NCBI GenBank assembly: GCA_015061145.1
Contig: SUXD01000006.1
Coordinates: forward strand, 1-64,000
Direction: 5' to 3'
Source of the DNA: Bacteroidales bacterium
GTDB lineage: Bacteria > Bacteroidota > Bacteroidia > Bacteroidales > Paludibacteraceae
Length of the DNA stretch: 64,000 bases
Shown here in pieces: positions 52,308-60,377 of this stretch. The notes under the pieces are model-generated. The model searched no databases. It worked only from the letters and a program-made list of their open reading frames with translations, and was not told the DNA's origin. The position numbers and the translations under genes are program-made. Numbering within the stretch: the first letter of the stretch is position 1; each line of letters begins with the position of its first letter.

Positions 52308-52793
52308 TCAGCGATTGTCGGGGTTGATGGCGCTAATTTGCAGGCTGTCAGCCAATGCTTTTATGCTTTTCCCTAAAACGGGATGCACGAAGTCTGGTGC
52401 TATTTCGGCCATAGGGATAATTACAAAATCTCGTTCTTCTATCGTTTCGTGCGGAATGGTGAGGCGTTCTGTGTTCACTGTCTGGTTTCCGTAAAACAAT
52501 ATGTCTAAGTCAATGAGGCGGTCTTCGTATTCGTTTTCCTTCGTTTTCACCCGTCCCATCTTCTTTTCTATGTCTTTGCAAGCGTCAAGCAGTTCTTCGG
52601 GCGACAGTTGTGTGTTCGCCTCTACCACTGCGTTGATGAACATCTCGTCTGAAGAGAAATGCCAAGGTTTGCTCTCGAAAAATGACGAAGAAACCGACAC
52701 TGTGCCGATTTCTTCGTTTATCATTTCAATGGCACGCAAAATGTTCAGACGCTTATTGCCCAAATTACTGCCTAATCCCAAATAGATTTTCAT
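52308..52793 (-). CDS. folK: 2-amino-4-hydroxy-6-hydroxymethyldihydropteridine pyrophosphokinase
   Basis: Transfers pyrophosphate from ATP to 6-hydroxymethyl-dihydropterin in folate synthesis. The 161 residues carry 'YLGLGSNLGNKRLNI' (4-18), 'SSFFESKPWHF', the HPPK signature 'DRLIDLDILFYG' and 'TIPHETIEERDFVIIPMAEI'. It stands between purE (46-base gap) and the dcw cluster (146-base gap). No other folate gene is adjacent. Confidence 0.95.
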   Translation of the reverse strand: MKIYLGLGSNLGNKRLNILRAIEMINEEIGTVSVSSSFFESKPWHFSSDEMFINAVVEANTQLSPEELLDACKDIEKKMGRVKTKENEYEDRLIDLDILFYGNQTVNTERLTIPHETIEERDFVIIPMAEIAPDFVHPVLGKSIKALADSLQISAINPDNR

Positions 52794-52839
52794 AAAAAGT
52801 CAAAAATCAATGTTGAGTTGCTTTAATGATAGATTAATT

Positions 52840-53346
52840 TTAGTTCGTTTTGTATTCGTATTTCACTTGCGCCAGTTCGGCATTGGCTTTGGTGATTTTT
52901 GTTTTCAAATCTTCTTTGTATGCTGTCAGTTTTTTGCTTAGGTTTTCGTCGCTTGCTGCCAATATTTGAACGGCCAGTATTCCTGCGTTTTGTGCGGCGT
53001 TGATGCCGACTGTGGCTACCGGTATTCCAGGAGGCATTTGCACAATGGCTAACAGGGCGTCCATGCCGTCCAATGTTGAGTTGATGGGCACTCCAATAAC
53101 AGGCAGGGTGGTCATGGAGGCAATTACTCCACCTAAATGCGCAGCCATGCCTGCAGCGGCTATAATCACTTTTATGCCTCTTTGCTGGGCGTTAGTGGCA
53201 AAATCTTCCACTTCTTTCGGAGTGCGGTGCGCAGAGAGGGCGTTCATCTCAAATGGAATCTGAAAATCATTCAGCAGCTTAGCTGCTTTTTCCATGACGG
53301 GCAGATCGGATGTGCTGCCCATAATGATACTTACTACAGGTTTCAT
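52840..53346 (-). CDS. purE: N5-carboxyaminoimidazole ribonucleotide mutase
   Basis: Class I PurE, converting N5-CAIR to CAIR in purine synthesis. The 168 residues show 'IIMGSTSDLPVMEKA' (7-21), 'ALSAHRTPKEV' (37-47, catalytic His), 'AAAGMAAHLGGVIASMT' and 'VGINAAQNAGILAVQIL'. It follows the EEP-family gene after 6 bases. purK is not in the window. Confidence 0.96.
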   Translation of the reverse strand: MKPVVSIIMGSTSDLPVMEKAAKLLNDFQIPFEMNALSAHRTPKEVEDFATNAQQRGIKVIIAAAGMAAHLGGVIASMTTLPVIGVPINSTLDGMDALLAIVQMPPGIPVATVGINAAQNAGILAVQILAASDENLSKKLTAYKEDLKTKITKANAELAQVKYEYKTN

Positions 53347-53352
53347 AGTTTA

Positions 53353-54414
53353 TTATTTTATAATTAGTTCGCATGATATAGGTTTGTGATCGGAGAAATC
53401 TTCCTTCCATATTCTGAAATGACGGTATCCCCATCGCTTGTCGGTGAGAATATAGTCGATTCTGAAGCGGAAAAGATGGTCGAAAAAAGTGAATCCAGCA
53501 CCGCATCCGCTGCCTGTAAAGGTGTCGTTCAGCGTGTTGCTGATGACGTGATAAGTGTAGGAAAACGCTGTGTCGTTAAAGTCGCCGCACACAACGGTGG
53601 GGTATGGCGAACTCTTTATGATGCTGGCAATAGTGTCGGCTTGTTCGCTCCTGATGCGACTGGCGATTCGCAATTTTTTCAGTGTGTTTGTAATGATTCT
53701 CCTGTTAGTTGTACTGTCGTTCAACATTTCGCGGTCGTGCATCGTCAGTCCGTTCGATTCCAAGTGGCAGTTTATAAGCCGTATGGTGTCGCCTCCTATT
53801 TTCAGGTCGGTCACCATGGCCGAGTTGAATGAATTTCCAAAGTCAATGCGTTGATAATTTACAATCGGGTGTTTCGAAAATGTGGCGATGCCGTATGTCC
53901 CGTATGATGAAGCTTGCGTAATGAAAAACTTGTTATGTGGATATGCTTTTAATGCATTGGTTATATCGTTCTTTTTTAGATGTTCTCCGCTGTTTTTCCA
54001 ACCGATCTCTTGAAGACACATGACATCGGCATCAATGCTTTTCAGAAACTTTAATGCGTTGTTCTTGCTTGCCTTTTTGTAATAGTCGAGCGTCATTGTA
54101 TTGTAGCTGAACAATTGTATTGTTTGGCAATCGTCAGGTGCAATGGCTTCTCTCTCGAAAGGCGAGAAGAGTCTTTTGTAGTTCGGAAAGGCTATCAGCA
54201 GGGCGATGCTAGAAATCAGTATGTATTTGCTTGCGAAGAATATCCAATATGCCAAGAACAGCATGTTCAATATAAAGAAAACCGGGAAAAAAGTGGTCAG
54301 AAACGACAATTGCCAATAATATGCAGAAGGCAGGAATTGTGCCACCGACGAAAAGATGAACAATACTGCAACAATGATGTTGACGGGCAATATTATATAA
54401 TGAAAGAGTTTCAT
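53353..54414 (-). CDS. Membrane-anchored endonuclease/exonuclease/phosphatase family protein
   Basis: A 353-residue protein with three N-terminal membrane segments (about 5-27, 36-62, 66-80) and an EEP catalytic domain from about 98. The domain shows 'LFSYNTMTL', 'DVMCLQEIGW' (catalytic Glu), 'NCHLESNGLT', 'VVCGDFNDTAFS', 'RIDYIL' and 'FSDHKPISCEL'. The set is complete for a metal-dependent phosphodiesterase, but members cut DNA, sphingomyelin, inositol phosphates or nucleotides. Its substrate is open. It overlaps the upstream rhomboid gene by 4 bases, an arrangement I recall from other Bacteroidales. Confidence 0.85.
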   Translation of the reverse strand: MKLFHYIILPVNIIVAVLFIFSSVAQFLPSAYYWQLSFLTTFFPVFFILNMLFLAYWIFFASKYILISSIALLIAFPNYKRLFSPFEREAIAPDDCQTIQLFSYNTMTLDYYKKASKNNALKFLKSIDADVMCLQEIGWKNSGEHLKKNDITNALKAYPHNKFFITQASSYGTYGIATFSKHPIVNYQRIDFGNSFNSAMVTDLKIGGDTIRLINCHLESNGLTMHDREMLNDSTTNRRIITNTLKKLRIASRIRSEQADTIASIIKSSPYPTVVCGDFNDTAFSYTYHVISNTLNDTFTGSGCGAGFTFFDHLFRFRIDYILTDKRWGYRHFRIWKEDFSDHKPISCELIIK

Positions 54415-55292
54415 TTCTTCTGTCTGAAAAGCAGTTCTTTCTCTTGTTTTGTCAAACTGTCGTATCCGCGTTCCTTAATTTTTCCGAGAATTCGGTCTAT
54501 TTCTTCGTCTTCGTTATGCCGCGACTTATTGTATTCTTCGTCGCTCATGTGCATGGCGGTGTTGTTTGTCTTCACTCTGAGTTTTGGCTTCCGTTTGAAA
54601 ATGTTCACGATTGCGTCAATCGTTTTGTTTACGGGCGCAGTGATATCGTGTCCGTGCTTGTACGAAAGAGCGAACAGCAGCCCGAAGAAAAATCCTCCCA
54701 GATGAGCGAAATGCCCTCCGGCATTGAACGATGTGACGCTCAGCAGGTCTATCAGTATCCATACGGCTGCCAAATATTTCAATCGTACATTGCCGAGAAA
54801 CATCAGCGTTATTTCAAAATCTGGAGCGGCAAAGGCGGTAGCCGCCATAATGGCAAGTATAGACGCCGAAGCGCCTAGTAGATAAGTGGTTCCGTATGTG
54901 TCGAAAAACGGGAAAAGGTAATAGGCGAGTACAAAAAAAACTGCGCCACATATGCCTCCCAGCAAATAGGTGCCCAGCAGATGTCTCTCGCTGAAAAAGA
55001 TAAGAAAAAGTTTTCCGAACCAGTACAATCCTAAAAGATTGAACAGGATGTGTATGAAGTCGAAGTGAAGGAACATGTATGTGAACAGGCTCCATGGCTG
55101 CATTCCGATGTCGGGTAGAGTTGAAGGCAGTTCGATGAAGCGAAGGAAATCAGCTTGATGATTGAAGAGCTGCAAGGCAACCGCCGACAGTCTCGCCATT
55201 ACAAAAACAGCAAGGTTCACGTAAATGAGTTTTGTCACTATGTTTCCTCGTTTGAACGATTCTTTTATTTCTGCCGTGAAATTTCCGCTCAT
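54411..55292 (-). CDS. Rhomboid intramembrane serine protease (second copy)
   Basis: A 293-residue polytopic membrane protein. 'YMFLHFDFIHILFNLLGLYWFG' holds the family's HxxxN segment, 'LLGASASIL' the serine within a GxS motif, and 'HFAHLGGFFFG' the catalytic histidine. A long charged cytoplasmic tail (about 215-293, 'EEYNKSRHNEDEEIDRILGKIKERGYDSL') follows the membrane domain and is absent in its tandem neighbour. Substrates unknown. The start lies at the stop of the upstream rhomboid gene (1-base overlap). Confidence 0.9.
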   Translation of the reverse strand: MSGNFTAEIKESFKRGNIVTKLIYVNLAVFVMARLSAVALQLFNHQADFLRFIELPSTLPDIGMQPWSLFTYMFLHFDFIHILFNLLGLYWFGKLFLIFFSERHLLGTYLLGGICGAVFFVLAYYLFPFFDTYGTTYLLGASASILAIMAATAFAAPDFEITLMFLGNVRLKYLAAVWILIDLLSVTSFNAGGHFAHLGGFFFGLLFALSYKHGHDITAPVNKTIDAIVNIFKRKPKLRVKTNNTAMHMSDEEYNKSRHNEDEEIDRILGKIKERGYDSLTKQEKELLFRQKK

Positions 55293-56044
55293 CAGTACAT
55301 CTGATTAAAATTGTTGTCGTTGGTTGTCCTTCGCCAGATGAGAATCAGTATCAGACCGAATACCAGACCTCCCAGATGGGCGAAATGCGCCACATTGTCA
55401 CTCGAAAGTCCGCTTACGCTGCGAATGCCGGCAAAAAGTTCAAACAGTCCGTAGAAAATGACAAAATATTTCGCCTTTATCGGAATGGGAAGCGGAAAAA
55501 TGTACAGCCGCATGTTCGGAAATATCATGCCGAATGCCAACAAAAGCCCGAACACCGAACCTGAAGCTCCCACAGTGATGAATCTGTTAAGGATGAAGTC
55601 CTTATATTTCAGAAGCTCGGGGGCGGAAGAAACAACCTTGTTGCCGAGATAAAGCGGACCGTTCAATCCGTTGGCGGCAATGCGCGCCACTTCGTCAGAG
55701 AAGTCGCGCAGGCTGAAATACCATGTTATCTCTTGCGCCAATGCGGCTCCGATACCTGTTAATATATAATATGTAAGGAATCGTTTGCTGCCCCATGCGT
55801 TTTCAAGCAGACTGCCGAACATGAAAAGCGAGAACATGTTAAAAAACAAATGCTCAAATCCGCTGTGCATAAACATGTAGGTAATGATTTGCGATATGTT
55901 GAATTTCGAAGCTTCAAAATAATGCAGTCCTAAATAAGCGTTGAGGTCGATGCTGGCGAATTTTGGCAAAACCATTGTAGCCAGCCACATCAATGCGTTG
56001 ATGATAATCAGATTCTTTACAACAGGTGAAAGTCTTCCAAACAT
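55292..56044 (-). CDS. Rhomboid intramembrane serine protease (first copy)
   Basis: A 250-residue rhomboid with 'YMFMHSGFEHLFFNMFSLFMFG' (HxxxN), catalytic serine in 'TVGASGSVFGLLLAFG' and histidine in 'HFAHLGGLVFGLIL'. It has six membrane segments and no long tail. It opens a run of five tightly packed genes (two rhomboids, EEP, purE, folK) leading into dcw. The ATG is 25 bases downstream of a minus-strand TAnnTTTG box. Both active-site residues are intact in each copy, so neither looks like an inactive pseudoprotease. Confidence 0.92.
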   Translation of the reverse strand: MFGRLSPVVKNLIIINALMWLATMVLPKFASIDLNAYLGLHYFEASKFNISQIITYMFMHSGFEHLFFNMFSLFMFGSLLENAWGSKRFLTYYILTGIGAALAQEITWYFSLRDFSDEVARIAANGLNGPLYLGNKVVSSAPELLKYKDFILNRFITVGASGSVFGLLLAFGMIFPNMRLYIFPLPIPIKAKYFVIFYGLFELFAGIRSVSGLSSDNVAHFAHLGGLVFGLILILIWRRTTNDNNFNQMY

Positions 56045-56069
56045 ATATTTATAGTATGAAATTGAATTG

Positions 56070-56077
56070 CAAAAGTA
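56070..56077 (-). promoter_or_regulatory. Rhomboid operon promoter -7 element
   Basis: CAAAAGTA (minus TACTTTTG) matches TAnnTTTG, 25 bases before the rhomboid ATG, in the 194-base region divergent to the HU gene. Confidence 0.55.
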
Positions 56078-56157
56078 CTGAAAAAAAGTAAAAAGGGTAC
56101 TTTTTTTATGCTTTTATGAAAAAAAATGCAGAAAATTGAAAAAAATGCAAAAATTTC

Positions 56158-56189
56158 TTTGAAAGTATAATTTTTATTGCATACATTTG
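56158..56189 (+). promoter_or_regulatory. HU gene promoter (complete -33 and -7 boxes)
   Basis: TTTG at 56158-56161 and TACATTTG at 56182-56189 are separated by exactly 20 nt, the full Bacteroidota consensus. The predicted leader to the HU ATG at 56239 is about 43 nt. Confidence 0.82.
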
Positions 56190-56238
56190 TTTTCAGATTA
56201 ACAGATTTAATGGTTTAATTACTAAAAAACAAAAAACT

Positions 56239-56508
56239 ATGAACAAAACACAATTGATTGATTCAATCGCTGCAAAAGCAGGATTGAGCAAAGTTGATTC
56301 AAAAAAAGCATTGGATGCTTTTATGGATTCTGTAGCTGAAGCATTGAAAGCTGGCGACAAAGTTGCATTGGTAGGTTTCGGTTCTTTCTCTGTATCTCAG
56401 AGAAGCGCTCGTACAGGTATCAACCCTGCTACTAAAAAACCGATTAAAATCGCAGCTAAAAAAGTTGTTAAATTTAAAGCTGGTGCTGAGTTGTCAGAAT
56501 TGAAATAA
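56239..56508 (+). CDS. HU family DNA-binding protein
   Basis: Small histone-like protein of 89 residues that bends and compacts DNA. The sequence is a canonical HU: 'MNKTQLIDSIAAKAGLSKVDSKKALDAF', 'VALVGFGSFSV', the beta-arm 'RSARTGINPATKKPIKI' with the intercalating proline, and 'KVVKFKAGAELSE'. It is strongly promoted and ends in its own terminator, as expected for an abundant protein. Confidence 0.97.
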   Translation: MNKTQLIDSIAAKAGLSKVDSKKALDAFMDSVAEALKAGDKVALVGFGSFSVSQRSARTGINPATKKPIKIAAKKVVKFKAGAELSELK

Positions 56509-56530
56509 TTCAACTTTAACAACATTAAAA

Positions 56531-56566
56531 GAAGGAAAGGGCTTTGTTCTTTCCTTCTTTTTTTTT
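56531..56566 (+). terminator. HU gene terminator
   Basis: GAAGGAAAG (56531-56539) pairs with CTTTCCTTC (56549-56557), followed by nine T. It starts 22 bases after the HU stop. Confidence 0.92.
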
Positions 56567-56583
56567 CACCTTGCCGACTAACA

Positions 56584-56615
56584 TTTGGAGTTAAGCGTTA
56601 AATGAAGTATTTTTG
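56584..56615 (+). promoter_or_regulatory. argS promoter (complete -33 and -7 boxes)
   Basis: TTTG at 56584-56587 and TATTTTTG at 56608-56615 are 20 nt apart, again a full consensus match. Transcription would start near 56620, leaving a leader of only about a dozen bases before the ATG at 56633. This excludes the GTG at 56615 as a start. Confidence 0.82.
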
Positions 56616-56632
56616 TGGAAAAATTCGGAATT

Positions 56633-58426
56633 ATGAAATTAGAAGACAAAATAGCTCAATCTGTCGTGTCGGCAGTCAAAGCTCTCTACGACGCAGATGT
56701 TGATATAGCGCAAATACAGCTGCAGAAAACAAAAAAAGAGATTCTCGGTGATTTCACCTTGGTCGTGTTCCCTTTGCTGAAAGTGTCGCGCAAAAGCCCG
56801 GAACAAACAGCGCAGGAAATAGGCGCTTTCGTGAAAGAACACATGCCGGAAGTGGCGGAGATATCAGTAATAAAAGGTTTCCTTAATTTTATTCTCACGG
56901 CTGAGGTGTGGATAGAAAAACTGGAGCAGATTGACGCTACGCAAAATTTCGGATTCGTGCCTCAAACTGACAAATCACCGTTGGTGATGATAGAATATTC
57001 GTCGCCAAACACCAATAAACCATTACATCTTGGACATGTCCGCAACAATCTGTTGGGATTTAGCCTTAGCCGCATCCTGCAGGCTGCAGGCAACGAAGTG
57101 GTGAAAACCAACATCGTGAACGACCGGGGTATCCATATCTGCAAGTCGATGTTGGCGTGGAAAATGTTTGGCAACGGTGCTACTCCCGAGTCTTTGAACC
57201 AGAAGGGCGACCATCTTGTGGGCGACTATTATGTGAAATTTGACCAAGAGTACAAGGCTCAAATTAAAGAACTGATGGCTGGCGGTATGCCTGAGGATGA
57301 AGCAAAACAGAAAGCTCCTCTGATGCAAGAGGCGCAGGATATGCTTCGCAAATGGGAAAACGGCGATGCTGAAGTGATGAAACTTTGGAATATGATGAAC
57401 TCGTGGGTGTATGCGGGATTTGACGAAACATACAACCGCTTGGGCGTGTCATTCGATAAAATTTATTACGAGTCGCAGACCTATCTGGAAGGAAAGAAAA
57501 AAGTGGAAGAAGGACTTGCTAAAGGCGTGTTCTTCAAGAAAGAGGACGGTTCGGTATGGGCCGACCTTTCAAACGAAGGTCTGGATGAGAAACTGCTGCT
57601 GCGCGCCGACGGTACTTCTGTGTACATGACACAGGATATAGGAACGGCCAAACTGCGCTACGATGATTATAAGATTGACAAAATGGTATATGTGGTAGGT
57701 AACGAACAGAATTACCATTTTCAAGTGTTGTCAATTCTGCTTTATCGTCTTGGCTTTGAGTGGGGAAAGGATTTGGTGCATTTCTCGTACGGAATGGTGG
57801 AACTGCCAGAAGGCAAAATGAAATCGCGTGAGGGAACTGTGGTGGACGCCGATGACTTGATGGATGAGATGGAGCGCAATGCATTTGAAATTTCAAAAGA
57901 ACTCGGACGACAGGAACAGACTTCGGAAGAAGAACTGAGAGAAACCTCGCGCAAAGTGGCAATGGGGGCTTTGAAATATTTTATCCTTAAAGTCGATCCA
58001 CGCAAGAATATGACATTCAATCCTAAGGAGTCTATTGATTTCAATGGCAATACAGGACCTTTTGTGCAATATACTTATGCTCGTATCCAGTCTGTTTTGC
58101 GCAAAGCCATGGAGAAGAATATGGATATGAACTCCAAAATAGACGGCAATCTGCCGCTTTCGCAGAAAGAGCTCGACTTGATACAGAACTTGTCTTCTTT
58201 CCCTGCAGTTTTGGGGCAGGCAGCAGCAGAATACAGTCCGAGTCTTATAGCGAATTATGTGTATGATTTGGCAAAAGAGTTCAACCAGTTCTATCATGAC
58301 TTCTCGATGCTGAAGGAAGAGAACGAGGCAATGCGCTTGTTCCGCTTGAAATTGGCTCGGAATGTGGCGCGCATCATAAAGAATGCGTTGTATCTGCTGG
58401 GTATCGAAGCACCTGAAAAGATGTAA
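56633..58426 (+). CDS. argS: Arginyl-tRNA synthetase
   Basis: Class I synthetase charging tRNA-Arg (597 residues from the ATG at 56633). The N-terminal additional domain covers about 1-110. The HIGH motif appears as 'HLGHVRNN' in 'NKPLHLGHVRNNLLG'. The KMSKS-like loop is 'KMKSREGTVVDADDL', and the C-terminal DALR domain includes 'NGPFVQYTYARIQSVLRKA' and 'KEFNQFYHDFSML'. The start is fixed by the promoter overlap noted above. Confidence 0.97.
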   Translation: MKLEDKIAQSVVSAVKALYDADVDIAQIQLQKTKKEILGDFTLVVFPLLKVSRKSPEQTAQEIGAFVKEHMPEVAEISVIKGFLNFILTAEVWIEKLEQIDATQNFGFVPQTDKSPLVMIEYSSPNTNKPLHLGHVRNNLLGFSLSRILQAAGNEVVKTNIVNDRGIHICKSMLAWKMFGNGATPESLNQKGDHLVGDYYVKFDQEYKAQIKELMAGGMPEDEAKQKAPLMQEAQDMLRKWENGDAEVMKLWNMMNSWVYAGFDETYNRLGVSFDKIYYESQTYLEGKKKVEEGLAKGVFFKKEDGSVWADLSNEGLDEKLLLRADGTSVYMTQDIGTAKLRYDDYKIDKMVYVVGNEQNYHFQVLSILLYRLGFEWGKDLVHFSYGMVELPEGKMKSREGTVVDADDLMDEMERNAFEISKELGRQEQTSEEELRETSRKVAMGALKYFILKVDPRKNMTFNPKESIDFNGNTGPFVQYTYARIQSVLRKAMEKNMDMNSKIDGNLPLSQKELDLIQNLSSFPAVLGQAAAEYSPSLIANYVYDLAKEFNQFYHDFSMLKEENEAMRLFRLKLARNVARIIKNALYLLGIEAPEKM

Positions 58427-58523
58427 TCAGAAACTTAGAAACAACGTTCATTGAACGCAGCGAAATAAATCAGAAATTAGAAACAATAATTGAAATTCAT
58501 AATTCATAATTTGTTTTCGTCCT

Positions 58524-59756
58524 ATGGTCTTGAATTATATATGGGTGGCATTCTTTCTTGTCGCTTTTGTGATAGCATTGGTGAAATTGGTGTTTTTGGG
58601 CGATTATGATGTGTTTCCAGCCATGATGGACTCCACTTTCTCGTCCTCAAAAACTGCATTTGAAATTTCATTAGGACTGACAGGCGTGCTTTCGCTGTGG
58701 CTGGGTGTCATGAAAATAGGCGAGAAAGGTGGCGTAGTCAATGCGCTTGCTCGTCTCTTGAGCCCGATTTTCTCAAAACTTTTCCCCGATATACCGAAAG
58801 GACATCCTGTAACCGGGTCCATTTTTATGAACATTGCCGCTAATATGCTTGGTCTCGACAATGCGGCAACCCCATTGGGACTGAAAGCCATGGAGCAAAT
58901 GCAGGAGTTGAATCCGAAAAAAGACACCGCATGGAATCCGATGATTATGTTTTTGGTGCTCAACACTTCCGGACTGACGCTCATTCCCGTTTCGATTATG
59001 GTGTATCGCGCGCAGATGGGGGCGCAGCAGCCTACGGATATTTTCATTCCGATTCTGCTTGCTACTTTTTTCTCTACATTGGTGGGTATTATTGTGACCT
59101 CGCTTTTTCAGCGCATCAACTTGATCAACCGAACTGTACTGCTAACACTGGGCGGCGCTTGCCTGGTAGTGGCTGGCGTTATTTGGACTTTTGCGCAGAT
59201 GGATGGTGAAACAATGGGCAAAGTGAGCACTTTGGTTGCCAATATATTGCTGATGACCATTATCGTTGGATTTATAATTGCGGGTGTACGAAAGAAAGTA
59301 AATGTTTACGACGCCTTTATAGAAGGGGCTAAAGATGGCTTCCATACGGCGGTGCGTATAATCCCTTACCTGGTGGCCGTTTTGGTTGGTATTGGGGTGT
59401 TCCGCGCTTCGGGAGCAATGGATATGCTTATCGGCGGTATGCGTTGGTGCGTGGAGGCCGTTGGCGTGAATGCGCAATGGGTAGATGCAATGCCTACGGC
59501 GTTGATGAAACCGCTGTCAGGCTCGGGTGCGAGGGGCATGATGGTAGATGCGATGACGACCTATGGCGCCGATTCGTTCGTGGGGCGCTTGTCGTGTGTG
59601 TTCCAAGGCTCAACCGATACCACGTTCTATATCCTTGCTGTCTATTTCGGGTCGGTAGGCATTGCCAAAACGCGTCATGCTGTGGCTTGCGGACTGATTG
59701 CTGATTTGGCAGGCGTTTTGGCTGCCATTGGTATAGCATATTTGTTTTTTACATAA
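58524..59756 (+). CDS. SpmA/SpmB-like fused membrane protein (nucleoside recognition domains)
   Basis: A 410-residue inner-membrane protein joining two 'Gate'/nucleoside-recognition domains. The SpmA-like half (about 1-200) has 'TAFEISLGLTGVLSLWLGVMKIGEKGG' and 'NMLGLDNAATPLGLKAMEQMQ'. The SpmB-like half (about 230-410) has 'GAKDGFHTAVRIIPYLVAVLVGIGVFRASGAMD', 'PLSGSGARGMMVDAM' and 'GSTDTTFYILAVYFGSVG'. In Bacillus the separate proteins help spore core dehydration. Fused forms are common in non-sporulating Bacteroidota, where the role is unknown and transport is suspected. No sporulation genes are near. Confidence 0.9.
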   Translation: MVLNYIWVAFFLVAFVIALVKLVFLGDYDVFPAMMDSTFSSSKTAFEISLGLTGVLSLWLGVMKIGEKGGVVNALARLLSPIFSKLFPDIPKGHPVTGSIFMNIAANMLGLDNAATPLGLKAMEQMQELNPKKDTAWNPMIMFLVLNTSGLTLIPVSIMVYRAQMGAQQPTDIFIPILLATFFSTLVGIIVTSLFQRINLINRTVLLTLGGACLVVAGVIWTFAQMDGETMGKVSTLVANILLMTIIVGFIIAGVRKKVNVYDAFIEGAKDGFHTAVRIIPYLVAVLVGIGVFRASGAMDMLIGGMRWCVEAVGVNAQWVDAMPTALMKPLSGSGARGMMVDAMTTYGADSFVGRLSCVFQGSTDTTFYILAVYFGSVGIAKTRHAVACGLIADLAGVLAAIGIAYLFFT

Positions 59757-59791
59757 AAAAAATAAAGTAGAGAAGTAGTTTAAAAATTTAC

Positions 59792-59815
59792 TGACATATT
59801 GACATATTGACATAT
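59792..59815 (+). repeat. Short tandem repeat, TGACATAT x3
   Basis: Three perfect head-to-tail copies of the 8-mer TGACATAT occur 36 bases after the SpmAB stop. The array is at the left edge of the 264-base gene-free stretch 59757-60020, which otherwise holds the nested inverted repeat and T-tract listed next. Confidence 0.85.
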
Positions 59816-59847
59816 TGAGCTTTACGCTGCTGTTCTTTCATTGTGAA

Positions 59848-59940
59848 GTCTGGAAAACGAAACGAAACAAGAGCAAGCACGTTAAGGTTCACGCTTGCGT
59901 GAACTATTTCGTGTTTATTGGTTTCACGGTATTTCCAGAC
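59848..59940. repeat. Nested inverted repeats (93 bp), possible structured RNA or small element
   Basis: Outer arms GTCTGGAAA (59848-59856) and TTTCCAGAC (59932-59940) enclose GAAAC/GTTTC (59859-59863, 59921-59925), CACG/CGTG (59878-59881, 59910-59913), and a perfect inner hairpin GTTCACGC-TT-GCGTGAAC (59887-59904). All four pairs nest in order, so the segment could fold into one long interrupted stem. I recognise no known RNA family. It could be a leader element of the HTH gene, a small mobile remnant, or chance. Confidence 0.5.
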
Positions 59941-59981
59941 ACCAGCAATGACAATAAACGAAACAACGAAATGGTTTGCGC

Positions 59982-59993
59982 TTTTTTTTTTTT
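59982..59993 (+). repeat. Homopolymeric T tract (12 T)
   Basis: Twelve consecutive T followed by GTGTGTG lie 27 bases upstream of the HTH gene's ATG. Tracts of this length are prone to slippage. The position between a possible promoter and the gene could alter expression, but no promoter box is visible. Confidence 0.7.
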
Positions 59994-60020
59994 GTGTGTG
60001 CGTTTGGCTCGGTAAAAAAA

Positions 60021-60254
60021 ATGACTATGGATGAACCACATGCAGGTGAAATGATTAAAGCCGAACTGCAAAGGCAAGGGCGTACAATTACATGGTTAGC
60101 CAAACAACTAGGCTATTCCCGTGAAAACATGTATAAAATATTCAATCGAAAATGGATTTACTCAGATTTGTTGTTAAGGGTCAGTGTAATAATGGATTGC
60201 GATTTCTTTAGGCTATATTCTGAATATTATAAAAATAAAAAGAATGTGAACTAG
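60021..60254 (+). CDS. Small XRE-like HTH DNA-binding protein
   Basis: A 77-residue protein from the ATG at 60021. A helix-turn-helix of the lambda repressor/XRE type lies at about 22-43 ('TITWLAKQLGYSRENMYKIF'), followed by two short helices ('YSDLLLRVSVIMDCDFFRLYSEYY'). Single-domain proteins of this kind are frequent in Bacteroidales, often near accessory DNA. The longer frame starting at a TTG (59976) reads through the 12-T tract and adds an implausible Phe run. Its target genes are unknown; the lipoprotein pair downstream is the nearest candidate. Confidence 0.75.
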   Translation: MTMDEPHAGEMIKAELQRQGRTITWLAKQLGYSRENMYKIFNRKWIYSDLLLRVSVIMDCDFFRLYSEYYKNKKNVN

Positions 60255-60377
60255 AAGTATCAAATTCTGAGTAAAAATATAAGTAAAATGTTATAATGAA
60301 TAGTTACGCATAAATTGAAGATTGTGAATATTTTATTCCGATTTTTGCAATTAGATGTTTAACTAAAATTTTACAAA

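Noticed and set aside
58427..58523. Imperfect direct repeat (TCAGAAA-TTAGAAACAA twice) and CGTTCA-T-TGAACG palindrome after argS
   Set aside because: Short, A/T-rich intergenic filler without a T-run or gene; similar 'attcataattcat' filler is common and I see no function.
59815..60015. 66-codon plus-strand open frame between SpmAB and the HTH gene
   Set aside because: It starts at a TTG, crosses the nested inverted repeats and the T-tract, and shows no signal peptide, motif or ribosome site. The segment reads better as non-coding.
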